This document shows, in pieces, positions 1-13,009 of a stretch of DNA of 64,000 nt. The notes beneath the pieces are model-generated. The model did not search any database, was not told the DNA's origin, and saw only the letters and a list, made by a program, of their open reading frames with translations. The stretch's first letter is position 1. Every line of letters begins with the position of its first letter. A program made the translations under genes and the position numbers. This DNA comes from Apoderus coryli (taxonomy: Eukaryota; Arthropoda; Insecta; Coleoptera; Attelabidae): positions 21,516,134 through 21,580,133 of the forward strand of contig OU452203.1 of NCBI GenBank assembly GCA_911728435.2, read 5' to 3'.

Positions 1-1520
1 ATAGACTTTATTCACCATTCTTACATACTTTGTACATTTATGGTTCGCATAGCAACTAAATTATATAAATTAACAAAAATGTGTTACAAACGAATAATTA
101 ATTATCTACCATAATAATAAATTCAGCATCATAATGGCTGACCTATATAAATACATCAACTGAAACAACAATAATTCAACTAAAAATAACAATAATTACA
201 CTAAAAATAACAATATTCAAACTAAAAATAACAATTTTTCCCACCTAATCGTAATTAAATATGTAATATTCATTAATATTATAGAAACACTGACTTATGA
301 GAAATTCTTTGGAAAATTTACAAAACTTTTTTAGTGTCATATCTTCTATATTTACAAATGGATGCAATTGCTTAATCCTATTGTATAAGTTTACATCTAA
401 TTTATGGTCCTGCGTTATACGAATCCTCGAGAACGGAGCAACCAACTCACTCGCATGTCTGGTTCCATATGCATGAAACGCGGAGTGAGCTTGAATATCA
501 TGCCTTTTTTTTATGTACATTAAGAAGGTTCTCCAGTATGTACACGCAAGGTAGAGGCAAAATTCTGTATTTAAGAAACAAGGCTCTACAGTGATCTCGG
601 TGACCCGCGCCATCAATAATCCTCACTGCAGCCTTTTGCAATACAAATGCTCTGTGGGATGACACCGAATTTCCCCACAAAACCACGCCATAATTTAGGT
701 GACTGTGTATCAGAGCAAAGTAAATCGTTTTCATGATGTCATTAGAGCATACCAATGAACGGATCTGCCTCATGACAAAAAGTTGACTTGACAGACGCGC
801 ACAAAGTGCCGACACATGATTAGACCAGTTCAGTGTGGAGTCCAGCGTCAACCCAAGCAGCTTAACCGGATTTGATCTAATTGCAAATTTATCAGAATCG
901 AACACTATTTGTTGTGTTTTGGCCTCATTTAAACACAACTTATTAGCACTGAACCAAGTTTTCGCCGCATTAAAACACTCATCTCTATCTCGCGCACTAC
1001 GCGTTAACAATGACGTGTCATCGGCAAACAAAACGCTGGTCCCGTTACCTAATATATCTATATTAAGAGCTAAATCATTTATGTACAGCAAAAAAAGGAT
1101 AGGTCCTAATACCGATCCCTGCGGAACACCATTCTTAACACAAACGATACTTGAATTTACATTATTTACAGAAACTAACTGCCTTCTATTAAGCAAGTAT
1201 GATGCAAACAGTTTTAGCGGCGTACCTCTAATGCCATAGAATTCCATTTTACTGATCAAAATATTATTATCAACGCAGTCAAATGCTTTGGTAAGATCAC
1301 ACAATGTAGCATGAGTTATCTTACGCTTATCAAAACCATCGACAACAAACTCGACAAATTTTAAAATTGCCGATGTTGTCGACCTTTGTTTTTGAAAGCC
1401 GAATTGTTGAGGACAAATTATTGACTTACTCGTCAAGTATGATAGTAACTTCTGCTTCAGTAATATTTCAAATATTTTGGAAATCACAGGAACCATAGCG
1501 ATAGGTCTATATATTATACA
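1..1520 (-). mobile_element. 5'-truncated non-LTR retrotransposon (Jockey/CR1-type), 3' end at the window edge
   Basis: A minus-strand reverse transcriptase remnant runs from about 1496 down to 245, followed by a non-coding 3' tail. The tail ends at the left window edge with an AATAAA-like signal (reverse complement at about positions 5-11). The 5' end stops abruptly near 1520, where an AAAT microsatellite starts, so the copy is 5'-truncated as is usual for target-primed insertions. The last few bases of the element may lie outside the window. Confidence 0.85.
245..1496 (-). pseudogene. Reverse transcriptase of non-LTR element, frameshifted
   Basis: The fragment encodes the palm and thumb of an RVT_1 reverse transcriptase. 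Visible blocks are the fingers motif QFGFQKQRST, the A-box LTKAFDCVD, GVPQGSVLGP and the catalytic FADDTS. The main frame (498-1496) ends in a stop just after a T8 homopolymer at about 503-510. The C-terminal ~100 residues continue in another frame (245-616), so a one-base slip in the homopolymer is the likely lesion. The N-terminal part of the RT, the endonuclease and ORF1 are missing. The C-terminal block LPLPCVYI recurs in the remnants at 12.5, 45.4 and 47.5 kb, so these belong to related families. Dead copy. Confidence 0.85.
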
Positions 1521-1521
1521 T

Positions 1522-2195
<674 letters not shown>

Positions 2196-2279
2196 TTGTT
2201 ACATCTTTGCCACATTGTCTACGTGAAATATTTAAAATATATGTAATAAATTGAAAAAGTACCTAGTCCATTCTTAAGT

Positions 2280-2750
2280 GGAGTTAGCGAGTCTAATATC
2301 CACGAAATAAATTTAATATAATAATCATTAATCCATGCCATACAACATGTTTCAAGACTAGACCAGTCCCATAATCAGTGGCGAGCAATAATTAAATCAA
2401 AAGCTTTTAGCTTTTAGATATTTAGATTTTTTTTCATCAACAAATTATTACAATGGAGTCAAAAGTATGTTTCTATCTAAAAGCTTTTCCAGCTAACTAC
2501 TTTATAAATACATAAATAATAAATAAATAAATAAATAAATATATATATATAAATAAATAAATACATAAATAATTATATAAATAAATACATAAATAAATAA
2601 ATGAATGGAGTCAAAAGTATGTTTCTATCTAAAAGCTTTTCATTTAATGATTGTTCGCCACTGATGGGACTGGTCTAGTCTTGAAACATGTATGACATGG
2701 ATTAAATATTATTATATTAAATTTAATTCATAGAGATTAGACTTTTATTT
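2280..2750. mobile_element. Inverted-repeat (MITE/foldback-like) element with internal microsatellite
   Basis: Two arms of roughly 130-140 bp (about 2280-2415 and 2625-2750) are inverted copies. Matching blocks include TTTCAAGACTAGACCAGTCC, CAGTGGCGA and AAATTTAATATAATAAT. A second short direct-repeated block (AAAAGTATGTTTCTATC) lies at about 2460 and 2611, flanking an internal AAAT/ATAT microsatellite. No coding capacity. The exact ends and target duplication are not clear. Confidence 0.7.
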
Positions 2751-4282
2751 CAATACTGTACTTGTAATAAATCACCCTGTGTGTTTCTTTTACCGACGAA
2801 TCGGCAACAGCACGACACACACCACATTCGCTTGCTTTTTTTTCTACCCTCCCTACGTTTCCCCTCCAGATTAATACAGAATTTCATCAATTTCTCTCTC
2901 TGACAATACAGCATTGCCGGTGCATATCTGTTACAAATGATGTAAATAATTGTTATACGTTGCGTTTTGTTTCTGATATTAATAAACTACAAAACGGTTT
3001 CTGGCTGTGACAATACTGCTCTATGCTGTGCACGCTAGTATACGCCACGTAGTGGCAGGCGTACTTAGAGATGTTCTGATTTTAATGCATTGGGCTGACT
3101 ATCTATTGTGTAGATTAATCTTTGACAATAGCTACATTGCAATATTTTGACTTTTTCTTTCTAGCCTTTACAACTCTACACTCTACAGACCTTATGTAGT
3201 AATGTACTTGGGATGTACTTAAAATTTATCTTTCATAAGTACATATGTACTTAGAATATTAAGTACTTCTGAATCAAGTACTTAGATTTTCGGTACTCTA
3301 AGTAGGTACATTTAGAATGTGCTTGTACTTGAATATTTTAAGTACAATTGTGCTGTACTTGGCCCAGGTCTGCTTGTTGTCTAAGCTTTTTTAAAATCTG
3401 AATAAATAAAACTTCTTCAATGGCTATTTTATGATTTATTATCGTGTCATTTTCTTATTAAACAGTTAATTTTTATTTCCACAATATCCAATGCGTTCGG
3501 TTATTTAATTTTAACATTAAGTTATCTAATATTTATTGTTCAAAATATTATGCATAATTCTATCTATAAATAAATTTATACAGGGGTAGTTTTATTAATA
3601 CTAAACATTCCATACAGTCTATATTAATAGTAGTAGTGGTATTTCTTGCATTTGTCTAATTAATTTCATAACGTTATACTTAGTCCAAAAATACTTACGT
3701 GTGTCTTCATTAAGATTTCAGTATTAACATTAAACATTACAAAATATTTTTTATTTTTATTCTTTAATACTATAATTTCATTACTTTTCTGTCATGATGC
3801 TATTTTTGTGATATCGTTTTATTTTTCTGCCAAGTTATTTCACGATATATTTTTATTAGATACTCTTATATAAAATAATTGTTACTTTATTTTAGGTAGG
3901 TATACCACAGGAAACTATTATTCTAAGGCATAAACTAAAATAATTGAACTAGAATAATATACAGGGTGTGCAGCACAGTTTAGTGTTTGATGTATTCGGC
4001 ATAAGAAATTTATACTTATAGATCTATTTGTAGGTGGCACTTACGCGTTAAAAACATTAAAACACCCTGTATCTTTAAAATGTACTTTACGACATACCTA
4101 CAGAACAATTTAACAAATAATTTACAATTTTGTGTAATGCTAATATAAGCGTATAAAAATATTAATTTTATTAGATATAAACTAAATTAAAAAACTATAT
4201 TCTATACTAAATTATTTTAAATGATTCCGTTTCTCAAAATTTATTGTTGTTATAATATGTTAATTCTCAATAGAATTGATAT
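2751..4282. other. No gene seen; AT-rich spacer
   Basis: No credible exon on either strand. About 3195-3365 is rich in repeated GTACTT/AAGTAC motifs. At 3961-4072 a short segment is bounded by inverted ACAGGGTGT/ACACCCTGT ends, a motif that recurs at about 40605 and 51170; it may be a tiny MITE. Nothing else could be supported. Confidence 0.5.
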
Positions 4283-4478
4283 AAGGTGGGTGGAAAAATT
4301 CCAGCAGCTTTTGAACATTACCAATGTTTGAATATAACCGCCATTTTGAATTATTTGAAATCTAAAAAGTACAGACCTAATCATCTTTCTTTTCAATAAA
4401 CCAAAATTGCAAAAATCGGTCAATAGATAAAAAAGTTATAACGAAAAACAAAATTCCGGAATGTTTCCATCTACCCTA
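4283..4478. mobile_element. Short MITE-like element with ~25-bp inverted ends
   Basis: The left end GGTGGGTGGAAAAATTCC and the inverted right end GGGTAGATGGAAACATTCC delimit about 195 bp of non-coding DNA. The match is imperfect and no target duplication was identified. Confidence 0.45.
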
Positions 4479-4494
4479 TATATATTGGGTCTGC

Positions 4495-5790
4495 CAGATA
4501 ACTTTTTTTTTTGAAAATGCTATAAAAGAAAAACTGCTGAATATTTTCTCAAATTTCATTTTTTATTTGAAAGTACAATCCTTCCGGTTAATAATGACAA
4601 ATAATTTCATTCAAATGGCTGCCTCGGCTGGCCATGCAGTAGCCTACACGATCGGTCCAATTTTTAAGCACATTATTGATTGTGTGCAGCTGTATTTCAC
4701 CAATGGCTTCACGAATATTGTCCTTTAAAGCGTCAATTGTCTCTGGCTTGTCGGCGTAACACTTATCTTACACGGCACTCCACAAATAATAGTCCAACGG
4801 TGTCAAATCGCAGCTCCGAGGTGGCCAAACGACATCAGCTCTGCGGCTGATAATGCGATCTTCAAAAACAGGGCGCAAAACATCGAGTGTAGCTTCGGCT
4901 GTGTGGCACGTAGCGCCGTCCTGTTGAAACCAAATGTTGCCAATATCCTCCTCTTCAATTTTTGTGAACAAAAATTCGTTGAACATGGCCCGATAACGAT
5001 CGCCATTGACTGTAACGGCCACTCCTTGCTCATTTTCGAAGAAAAATGGCCCAATTATGCCTCCGGACCAAAATCCGCACCAAACAGTGACTCGTTTTGG
5101 GTGCATCGGCTTTTCAATGTATGCGTGCGGGTTTTCGGGGCACAGAAAACCCGCACGCATGCGACAATTTTGCTTGTTTACATACCCGCCAAGCTCAAAA
5201 TGAGATAAAAGATAATTTTTTTGGCAAAATCGGCATCTTCTGTAAGTCGATCGCAGGCCCACTGAGCGAAGCGAAAACGCATTGGATAGTCAGTTGGCTT
5301 CAACTCCTGAACCAATTGGACTTTGTATGGCGTCATACCAAGGTCTTTATGCAAAATTCGTCTCAATGATGTCTCCGAAATGTTCAATTGTTAAGACCGA
5401 CGGTGAATTGATGTTGATGGCGCTTCACGCACACTTTCTGCCACAGCAGCAATATTCTCGGGTGTACGCACTGTTTTTGGCTTTTCACGCTTTGGTTTAT
5501 CGATGAGGATGCCAGTTTCTTTCACTTTTTTCACGAAATAACGAACATACGGAGCTGACGGTGCTTCTCTTCTTCCAAAATCCGTACGCAATTTTCGCAC
5601 ACATTCTGCAACATTACCATGATTTTCAAAGTAATGTCGCAATATTTCCCAGCGTTGTTCAAGCGTATACACAACCATATTCGTTCAGCGGAAGGATAAA
5701 ACTAATTATCTGTCAAATCAGACATGAGCTACGTGTTACCCTTCACGAAATAAGCACTAGTTGAAAAAAAAAGTTAGATGGCGGACCCGA
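4495..5790 (-). mobile_element. Mariner, DD41D (rosa-type), copy A, decayed
   Basis: A complete element by its ends: TTGGGTCTGCCAGATAAC on the left, the inverted TCGGGTCCGCCATCTAAC on the right, and TA dinucleotides outside both (4493-4494, 5791-5792). About 1.3 kb long, with the transposase on the minus strand. It lies downstream of the receptor gene's stop codon. Closely similar copies lie at 30164, 37481 and 59659. Confidence 0.93.
4588..5678 (-). pseudogene. Mariner DD41D transposase, broken
   Basis: Compared with the intact 361-residue copy at 37594, this one has a stop in the N-terminal DNA-binding half (after IHRRS, about 5391). A deletion or rearrangement removes the first catalytic aspartate block (the FSDEGHF region, about 5200-5215), and a short duplication or insertion lies next to the NPHAYIEKPM block (about 5130-5165). 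The QQDGATCHTA and DLTPLDYYLW blocks carrying the second and third aspartates survive; a further stop follows the LWSAV block. It cannot encode an active transposase. Confidence 0.92.
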
Positions 5791-5792
5791 TA

Positions 5793-7182
5793 TATTTTAT
5801 TTAACTTGTGCTTTTTGTTTTATTTATTAAGACTTAAGTAGGTATTTATTATTTCGAGGTTTGTGACTATAGATCAGTATTAAATTAAATATTTCCGTAA
5901 TTTCTCTATTTGCTTTTGTCTATTATTATTTAATTTTTATATTTCTACTTTCTGTTTAAGTTATATTTAATATATTAGTTAGTTTATCACATGTTTTGCT
6001 AATTCTAAACCTTTCAATCAATATAATACTATTAAATACAGTTTAAATTTGCAAAGCTGCTTCCTGAAGTCCAATATACGATCTTCTGAATTTTTTAATT
6101 GGAATGAAAAGGGAAATATCCCAGGACTTCATCATCTTTGGGTCTTAAAAATTGGGGTTATTGTATTGAAATTAAAATCCAAAGTTAATTGTAGATATAA
6201 AAATATAAAATTAAACTTTTCAATCTCCCAACTTCAACTATTTTAAGAATTTCCAAAAACAAAAGGGTATTATAAATTATTTTATCGAAATTTTGCAATT
6301 TCTGTATGGAAATCATATAAAACAACAACCTCATACATTTTTCTTGTTCTTAAGTTTTCTGAGACTGATTTAAAGTTTGCAAGTATATGATCATTATGTT
6401 TTATAAAAATTTAATTAGTTAAATATTTCTTTAAACTTTATTATGCATTTTAAAATTCATTCAGGCCACTTACAAATATCAAACTTTGAAAACTTCATCT
6501 TAGGTCGTTCCAAAATCATCTCAATAAAGCGTATTTCAGCAGAAATAGGTAATTAAAGAACTCTTTGCAAATTTAAAACAGTATGATTACAAATTTTCAA
6601 ATTGTAGTGTGATGATTTTTTTAAATTACAATATCATATTTGCATAATCGTAATCGTTTGAATTCGAATGTTATTGTTCTTGATTTGTAGTTTTCTAAAT
6701 TCTTAAGATTTTATTGTTGTGAACAATATGCTGATATTCAAAAATAGTATTTTCTTTTATTTTGAATGCGAAAATATAATGTGATATTCTAAGATTGTGT
6801 TGTGTATTATTCTGATTTCGCAAATAGTTTCGAAGTTTATAATATGATATCTGCTGATTTTTCTTAAATACCTCAAAAAATATCTTCTGGTATTCCAAGA
6901 TTTCGTCTGGATTAAACGTATCAAAACTATTTCTCTGAATCGTTACTCTCACTTGGATTTCGAAAATGTTTTGTTTTTCTAAAACTAACTTGTTTTTTGT
7001 TGAATCTCTGTTTTCATATCTCCAAATTCTATTTTACAACTTTACATTAAATACAGTTAACATACAAACACCTTCATCTTCACCCAAAACCTTTTGGAAA
7101 CATCACAAAGTAGATTTCATTAAATATTGAAGAACTCCCTTCAAATTTGAAACACTAGTGCTTGTTTCTAAGATAGCTCTCT
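5793..7182. other. No gene seen; probable 3' flank/UTR of the receptor gene
   Basis: AT-rich DNA between mariner copy A and the stop codon of the SIFamide-receptor-like gene (minus strand). Part of it may be transcribed as that gene's 3' UTR. A clear polyadenylation site could not be chosen. Short reading frames here (for example 6695-6952 minus) have no recognisable content. Confidence 0.4.
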
Positions 7183-7954
7183 TTAAACGCCAGTGTTATT
7201 ACAAATATAGGACACAGCGGCATTATTCTCGTTGATCATTGAATGCTGTTGCATTTTCTTCGAATTATTGTTATAAAAATGTGATGATTTCCTCATACTG
7301 GTCGATGAAGACATCAATGCGATCGTTTCATAATAGTGAAGTCTCCCGCAACACCTCCTGCTCTTCACAATCGCAATAAATCCTCTCCGATATTTCTTAT
7401 TAAAAAACGCATACAACAACGGGTTAATACAGGAATTGGACGCTCCCAACCATTGCGCAATAGGAGTTGCGACTGGCAACAACTCCTCCTCCCAATTCTG
7501 GATGTTTCCTCCTAGTTTGATCCTCGCAAAGATCGCATAGAGCGGTAACCAAGAGATAACGAACAGTATCACGACTACAACCAACATTTTAACGACTTTA
7601 ATCTTGGATTTCTGTTGAATGCGTTCCATGTGTGCGTCTTTCGTGTCCGTCGGTATGTTGCGTTTCCAGACTTTGATATAAATCAGGACGTAACACATTG
7701 TGATTAGGATCATTGGCAGGATGTAGCAGAAGAGTAGGTTTGCGACGAGGAAGTACGTGGTGCCGTCGAGAGGTTCTGGCCACACTTCCATGCAGAGTTG
7801 GACGTCAGGTGCGTCGTTAAAAATGACGACGAGGTCGAAGAAGATCGCCCAAGGGATTGTTGCGATCATGGCAATGCACCAGATCAGGAGTATCATGATT
7901 CTTGCCCGGCGTTTTGTTATTTGGCATTTTAGTGGCCACCAAATGGCAAGGAAT
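7183..7954 (-). CDS. SIFaR: SIFamide receptor-like GPCR, coding exon 3 (TM4-TM7 and C-tail)
   Basis: A class A neuropeptide receptor of the plasma membrane, expected to bind SIFamide and signal through a heterotrimeric G protein. The exon starts after acceptor TTTCAG with the last base of an Arg codon and completes the DRFLAIWWP box (DRF instead of the usual DRY). It then encodes TM4 ([17 protein letters not shown]), extracellular loop 2 with a Cys, TM5, and a basic third loop ending [14 protein letters not shown]6 carries FVISWLPLY and TM7 [12 protein letters not shown] (NPxxY). The C-tail has CCGRLHYYE and a Ser-rich stretch ([11 protein letters not shown]). Family identity rests on these blocks and on exons 1 and 2. 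A close neuropeptide-receptor paralogue cannot be fully excluded. Confidence 0.92.
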
Positions 7955-8314
7955 CTGAAACAAAAAATTAACTTTTACTAAATCTTCTAAAATGCAAACA
8001 TTACTGTCTTTTTTATTTATTTGGTTTGGCGCACTACATTAGAAGCATATTATTTAATTTAAATTTAATGGTTAAAAATTGCTTTTGGAAATTTGGAACA
8101 TGCCACAAATACAATCAGAAATTGTAGAACTATTTTAACTTTAGATGAACCTTTTTTCAAAGTTCAAAGTTTTTGAAAAATCTTACTTTAAACAATATCC
8201 AAATTTTTGACTTGCAAATAATAAAAAACACAATTTTTTCTAAAAATTTATTCACACATCAATAAATAATTACAAAACATTCAACAAAATCCCGGAAAAT
8301 TATATTATGCCATT

Positions 8315-8867
8315 TTAGTGGACATGTACAATGGGTGCAGCCTTAACCACAGGTACGACAGGCACGGTATGATGCACAACGGGTACAGTCCTAACGACGG
8401 GTACAGCCTTGACTACAGGGACAGCATGATGAACGACTGGTACAGTCTTTACTAGGGGTACTGAATGGACTACTGGCACTGCTTTAACTTCTACGGGATG
8501 CTGGATAACTGTACTGTGATGGCTAACGCTGTGGGCAACGGGAGCGATGACGGCGACTCCTGGAGCGGCGGTGGCATAAGCGAAAATGGCGACAAGGGCG
8601 ATCTGGTGAAAAAAATATGCAAAAATGTTATCCAAAGCAATTTCTACTTCACTAAGATGATCAGTGTTGTTATTAAGAACCAAAAATCAGCCTAAAAAAG
8701 AAAACAAAACTTACTCAATAAATACAAAAGTAAATAAGTTACTAATTTTCTATTTTACGCTGCTTTTCTGTTTTTAGTAAGACTGATGATGATAATAGAG
8801 TATAAACGAAATATGTGTGATAATTAAATACAATTTTCAGCTAGGATAAACTTACCAATTTAAACAT
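8315..8867 (-). CDS. Low-complexity Val/Pro/His cuticular protein (2 exons)
   Basis: Exon 1 (8856-8867) encodes only MFKL before donor GTAAGT. Exon 2 (8315-8602) follows acceptor TTCACCAG and encodes IALVAIFAYATAAPG and the mature chain, giving 99 residues in all. A signal peptide ends near TAAP. The mature protein is built from VPVV/AVPVVH/TVPVVHH repeats with no aromatic chitin-binding (Rebers-Riddiford) domain, so it resembles the low-complexity structural cuticle proteins of insects and is probably secreted by epidermal cells. The start is chosen because the MFKL-type mini-exon is shared with the genes at 29296 and 33712. The gene is nested in the receptor gene's intron, on the same strand. 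The plus-strand frame at 8465 is its shadow. Confidence 0.88.
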
Positions 8868-8930
8868 TTTGATTTTATTTAATTTTCTATTTAAAGTTGA
8901 ACAGAGAAGTTAATTGCTGAGTCTGCAATG

Positions 8931-8971
8931 AAACTGATATATTCTTCGAAGATTGTAATTCGTTTTATATA
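8931..8971 (-). promoter_or_regulatory. Core promoter of the cuticular gene at 8315-8867
   Basis: Reading the minus strand, TATATAAAACG (8961-8971) lies about 30 nt before ATATCAGTTT (8931-8940), a match to the arthropod TCAGT initiator. The ATG is about 70 nt further on. Confidence 0.7.
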
Positions 8972-9239
8972 CAAATTCCAGCCCAACCCTTTCTTCGGCG
9001 GCTGACTAGTTCTTCACTGGACCGACCCTTCTTTCTTGTATCTTATTTTCATTAATTGTATTATTGTAGGTAGACGTTGATATTGAAAAGATTTAAAAGT
9101 TTGATTATATATACGAGTATATTCAATATACTTCTTTCATGGTTAATTGCGGTTTTTTTTTTGTGATCCTTGTTCACCTTAACATTGAGATTCGTCGTAT
9201 TTAATTATTATATATTATATTATTATTTATATATAGGGG

Positions 9240-10985
9240 TACAAGTTGTTTTAAACTAATATAGGGTGGTTCTTTCAAGTGTTATTTTATTTGAAACGTT
9301 TTTCAGTCAGTGATGTTTTCCCTTCATAATTGTGGCGAAATCGGGGTGGTTGAAATAAATAGGGGTTACGAGAATGGTATTGAGGGGCGTTAAAATTTAA
9401 TTGCGAAAGAAGTCGGGGGCAGTCAATCAGAGAATTGATCAGTTTAAATAGAAATAGTTGATAACTGAACACTCGCCGGAATTCGAGAGAATCGACATTA
9501 AATCTGTCGAGCAGCTGTCTATGTTCGATACCTCGTGAAGGACAATGACCATCAATTCTATAACAAAGATGCTTTAAAAATTTGCGTTGTATTTTCTCAA
9601 GTTTTAGAATATAGGTCTGGTATATAGGAGACCATACAATTGAGGCATATTCAAGCTTGCTTCTAACTAGTGCATAGTAAAGGGCAATAAGACAATCGAT
9701 GTTCTCAAATCCCGAAGTAACTCTCAGCATAAACCCCAAACTACGCAGAGCACAGCCACATATATCCGTTATATGATCATTGAACGATAGATCAGAATCC
9801 ACTGTGATCCCAAGATCCCTGATAAGCACACATCTAGCTAAGGAAGCACCGTATATCCGATAATCGAATTCATGTGGACTACGGCATTTAGACATTGTTA
9901 AACATTTGCATTTGCTGATATTCAGTGGTAGATTGTTTTCCACACACCATTCTGCCAAAACATTCAGATCGCTCTGTAGACCGTTACAATCGGAAGGTTC
10001 TGAGATAGTCCGAAATACCTTCAAATCATCCGCGAATAAAAGACATTGACTCGTGAACTCGTGAACGATGTCGTTAATGTACACGGCAAAAATCAGTGGA
10101 GCCAGGTTACTTCCCTTTGGAGCACCGATAGTGACCACGAACTCAGGAGATCTAAAGCCACCATACTCAACAAACTGGCGTATATTTGATAAATACGAGT
10201 CAAAGAGAGTTATTAGGCTCTCATGGAACCGAATCCCGTTCATTTTATTTTTTTATTACATTGTGGTTAAGCTTGTCAAAAGCCTTCGAAAAATCTGTAT
10301 AGACAACATCGACCTGTTTGCCCAAACCAACAGCAGGAATTGCCGCCTGTAGGAATTCAACTAGATTTGTCGTAGTAGATCGCCTATGAAAAAATCCATG
10401 TTGTTCCAAAATAATCCGATTTTTTATTTGTTGAAATATTTTATCATGAAAAATTGATTCGAAAACCTTTGAGAAGTTGGACAGAATAGATATCGGGCGA
10501 TAATTTTTTACTCTATCAATTGGACCCTCCTTATGAACAGGGCATATTCGAGCAAGTTTCCAGGAGGAAGGAAACCTACTGGATGTAATAATTTTGTTGA
10601 AAATAGTAAGCAGGGGTGCAGCCAGAACACCAGCACAGTCCCTCAGGATAAACGCAGGAACACCATCACAGCCCGAAGTCATTTTGGGCTTGAGCCCCCT
10701 CAGAGCTCCGAGTACATCCCCCATCTCAAACGCGTCCACAAGGATGGCACCATCGCCCATGCTAGCGCCAACAGGACCACGTGTCCCATGCGGTACGAAG
10801 ACACTCTTAAAAAAAATCAGCGAAGGCATCCATATGTCGTTATTTTCTTTTAATCGTTTACTAACTTTTTCTAAAAGCGATATGTCTGGAGTTTCTTTAC
10901 TTTTGGTTTTATAAGAACAATTTGACTGGCCACCCCACTTTGGAATATTGATAATATTCAATTCGTTAATATAATAACTAACACC
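9240..10985 (-). mobile_element. Non-LTR retrotransposon remnant (Jockey-like), minus strand
   Basis: A 5'-truncated element containing most of an RT domain in two frames plus a short 3' tail. The boundaries are approximate: the 5' side fades near 10985 and the 3' side near 9240. It sits between the cuticular gene at 8.3 kb and the oppositely oriented retroelement at 11.2 kb. Confidence 0.75.
9287..10961 (-). pseudogene. Jockey-like reverse transcriptase, frameshifted
   Basis: The upstream part (10245-10961) has the fingers region ARICPVHKEG, NYRPISILSNFSKVFE and QHGFFHRRSTTTNL, then the A-box VYTDFSKAFDKLNH. The reading frame changes at about 10240-10250. The downstream part (9287-10243) has IGAPKGSNLAPLIFAVYIND, LLFADDLKVF with the catalytic DD, and the thumb, ending at residues KRFK. 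The LAPLIF variant of the PQGS box is Jockey-like. One frame break plus loss of the endonuclease makes it inactive, but the RT is well preserved, so the copy is fairly young. Confidence 0.87.
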
Positions 10986-11204
10986 CTTGTTTTGAGTAGG
11001 TATAAAATTTCAAAGGGCCTTATGTCACAAAGTATCAGACGGATTTTCTACAATATCAGAATACAAAAGGAGATTATTTAATGTCAAAAGGTACGTTAGA
11101 ATAATATGAAAAGCTGTGGAACAAACTAATTTGTGCAAATTATTATTTTACCCTCTTAGAGCTTTTAGCTGTACCTACAAGGTGATTAAAATTTGACATT
11201 GAGA

Positions 11205-12992
11205 TCTGCCGGGGAGAATGGAAAAAAAATGTAGAGCCACGTTAACTTTTTTTGCAGCTTTCTTTCTTAAACAAATCATTTGTCTTTTAGCAAATGAGTA
11301 TGGCATACCTTGTTCGGTGCTGAGGAACGTTGTAGAATATATTCTTGAACCAGTAACTTACCTGATAAATCTCTCATTTAGCTCAGGCTGCTTTCCTGAA
11401 TCTCTTAAGAGATCGGTGATTATTCCTCTGCATAAGAGAAATGATATCCACGAGATAAAAAACTACCGTGGAATAGCATTATTGTCTGTTTTCTCAAAGA
11501 TATTTGAACGAGCATTCTATATCAGATTGCTTTCATTTTTGGAAAAAATTAATTTTTTTAATTCTTTGCAATTTGGATTTCGGAAGGGCCTTTCCACGCA
11601 GCATGCAGTCATGACTTTATATAAGGAAATTCTTTTGAATTTGGAATTTAAGAGAGAGACAGCATGTTTATTTTACGATCTTCAACGGGCCTTCGATGTT
11701 GTTGACATAAATTTGCTTTTGGAAAAATATTATACCGTTGGGGTTCGTGGGATACCTCTCGATTGGCTTCGGTCTTTTTTAACAGCTCGATAACAAGTGA
11801 CAGCCCTTAGGGAGAGATCAAGATTATATAAATCTGACTACAGGTTTACTAGCACTGGAGTGCCTCAGGGCAGTTTGTTGGGTCCCTGGCTTTTTATAGG
11901 TTTTATTCAGGACATTTTCCCCTATTTTGCTGGAAATTTTATGGTCCTGTTTGCCGATGATGCGGCGGCCTTAGCTTCCAGCCACGACTTTGGTGAGTTG
12001 AGTAGGAATTCGCATAAGCTTGTGATTGGGATGCAGGATTATTGCAGTCAAAATAATTTAATTTTTAAATCAAGATAAAACCGAGTTATTGGTCTTTTCA
12101 ACACGGGATCTCAATAAAAGTCTTTTAGTTTGTATTAACAATAAAACTATTGAACAGAGTAATGTGGCCAAGTACCTGGGCGTCTACCTGGACCCCCAGC
12201 TCACTTGGTCACACCAGGTGGATCATGTTCTGAAGAAGTTATCCGTCTATTGTTTTGTGATATGGCGCCTGCGGTCTGAAATTTGTTTCACTTTATTGAA
12301 GAATTATTATTTTGCATACGTTCATTCATATATAAATTATGCTAATATTTGTTGGGCTAATTCTCCTCGAGCACATGAGGTTTTTTTGATGCAGAAGCGT
12401 ATAGTCAGAACAATGTTGTTCAAGCCTAAAATGTACTCTTGTCGCACTTTCTTTCCTGCCTTAAACATTCTAACCCTGCCTTGCCTGTACATTTTTAACA
12501 GTATTATGTATTTGAAGAATAATCCCTCTGATTATGCACTATTCAGTGGTTCACCATATGCTTTGCGTGAGAATTTTAACTTTCGGATTCCCCGACACAG
12601 ATTATTTTTAGTGGCCAAGAGTCCACTAGTATTGACGGTTAAATTACATAACCATTTGCCTCGAGCATTAAAGGAAGTATCTACTATTAATACATTTAAA
12701 TTTACCTTGAAAACTATGTTAACTTCCCACGCCTTTTATAGCCTAAGTGATTGTAGAAATTTGTAAGATCTTTCTATGATTGTTGTGTATATGTTTGTTT
12801 TGTGTATCAATGTTTGGATATTGTATATATCGTAATTGCCTTCATTTGTATATTATTTATTTGTATTGTGGCGGAGATGTGTTTATGTATTTGTACTGTG
12901 TATATACTTATACTGTATGACAATTTCTACACTGCAATTGCAGTTTATGGAAAATAAAGATTTTGATTTGATTTTGATTTGATCTTTCAATA
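11205..12992 (+). mobile_element. Non-LTR retrotransposon remnant (Jockey/CR1-type), plus strand
   Basis: A 5'-truncated element with an RT coding region from 11218 and a ~200-nt 3' UTR. It ends with AATAAAGATTTTGATTTG followed by further TTTTGATTTG-type tandem units (about 12955-12990). The tail stops about 15-20 bp before the left target duplication of the Polinton. Confidence 0.85.
11218..12766 (+). pseudogene. Non-LTR reverse transcriptase in three frame segments
   Basis: Segment 11218-11793 has NYRGIALLSVFSKIFER, LQFGFRKGLSTQHA and the A-box YDLQRAFDVVD. A single in-frame TAA (11791-11793) separates it from 11797-12078, with GVPQGSLLGPW and LFADDAAAL. A frameshift near 12078-12090 leads into 12089-12766, which carries the thumb and the block LTLPCLYIFNSI shared with the elements at 45.4 kb. 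All catalytic blocks are present but two lesions break the ORF. Confidence 0.87.
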
Positions 12993-13003
12993 AACTTTTA
13001 AGT

Positions 13004-13009
13004 TAAATT
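13004..13009. repeat. Polinton target-site duplication, left copy
   Basis: TAAATT directly precedes the terminal AGTAGAG of the element and is repeated exactly after the right terminus (27296-27301). Six bases is the size expected for Polinton/Maverick integrase. Confidence 0.93.

Noticed and set aside
4903..5506. Several plus-strand ORFs over the mariner copy
   Set aside because: The same frames recur in all DD41D copies as antisense of the transposase; none has independent support.
8465..8695. Plus-strand ORF of 76 codons
   Set aside because: Antisense shadow of the cuticular exon 8315-8602; no start context or domain.
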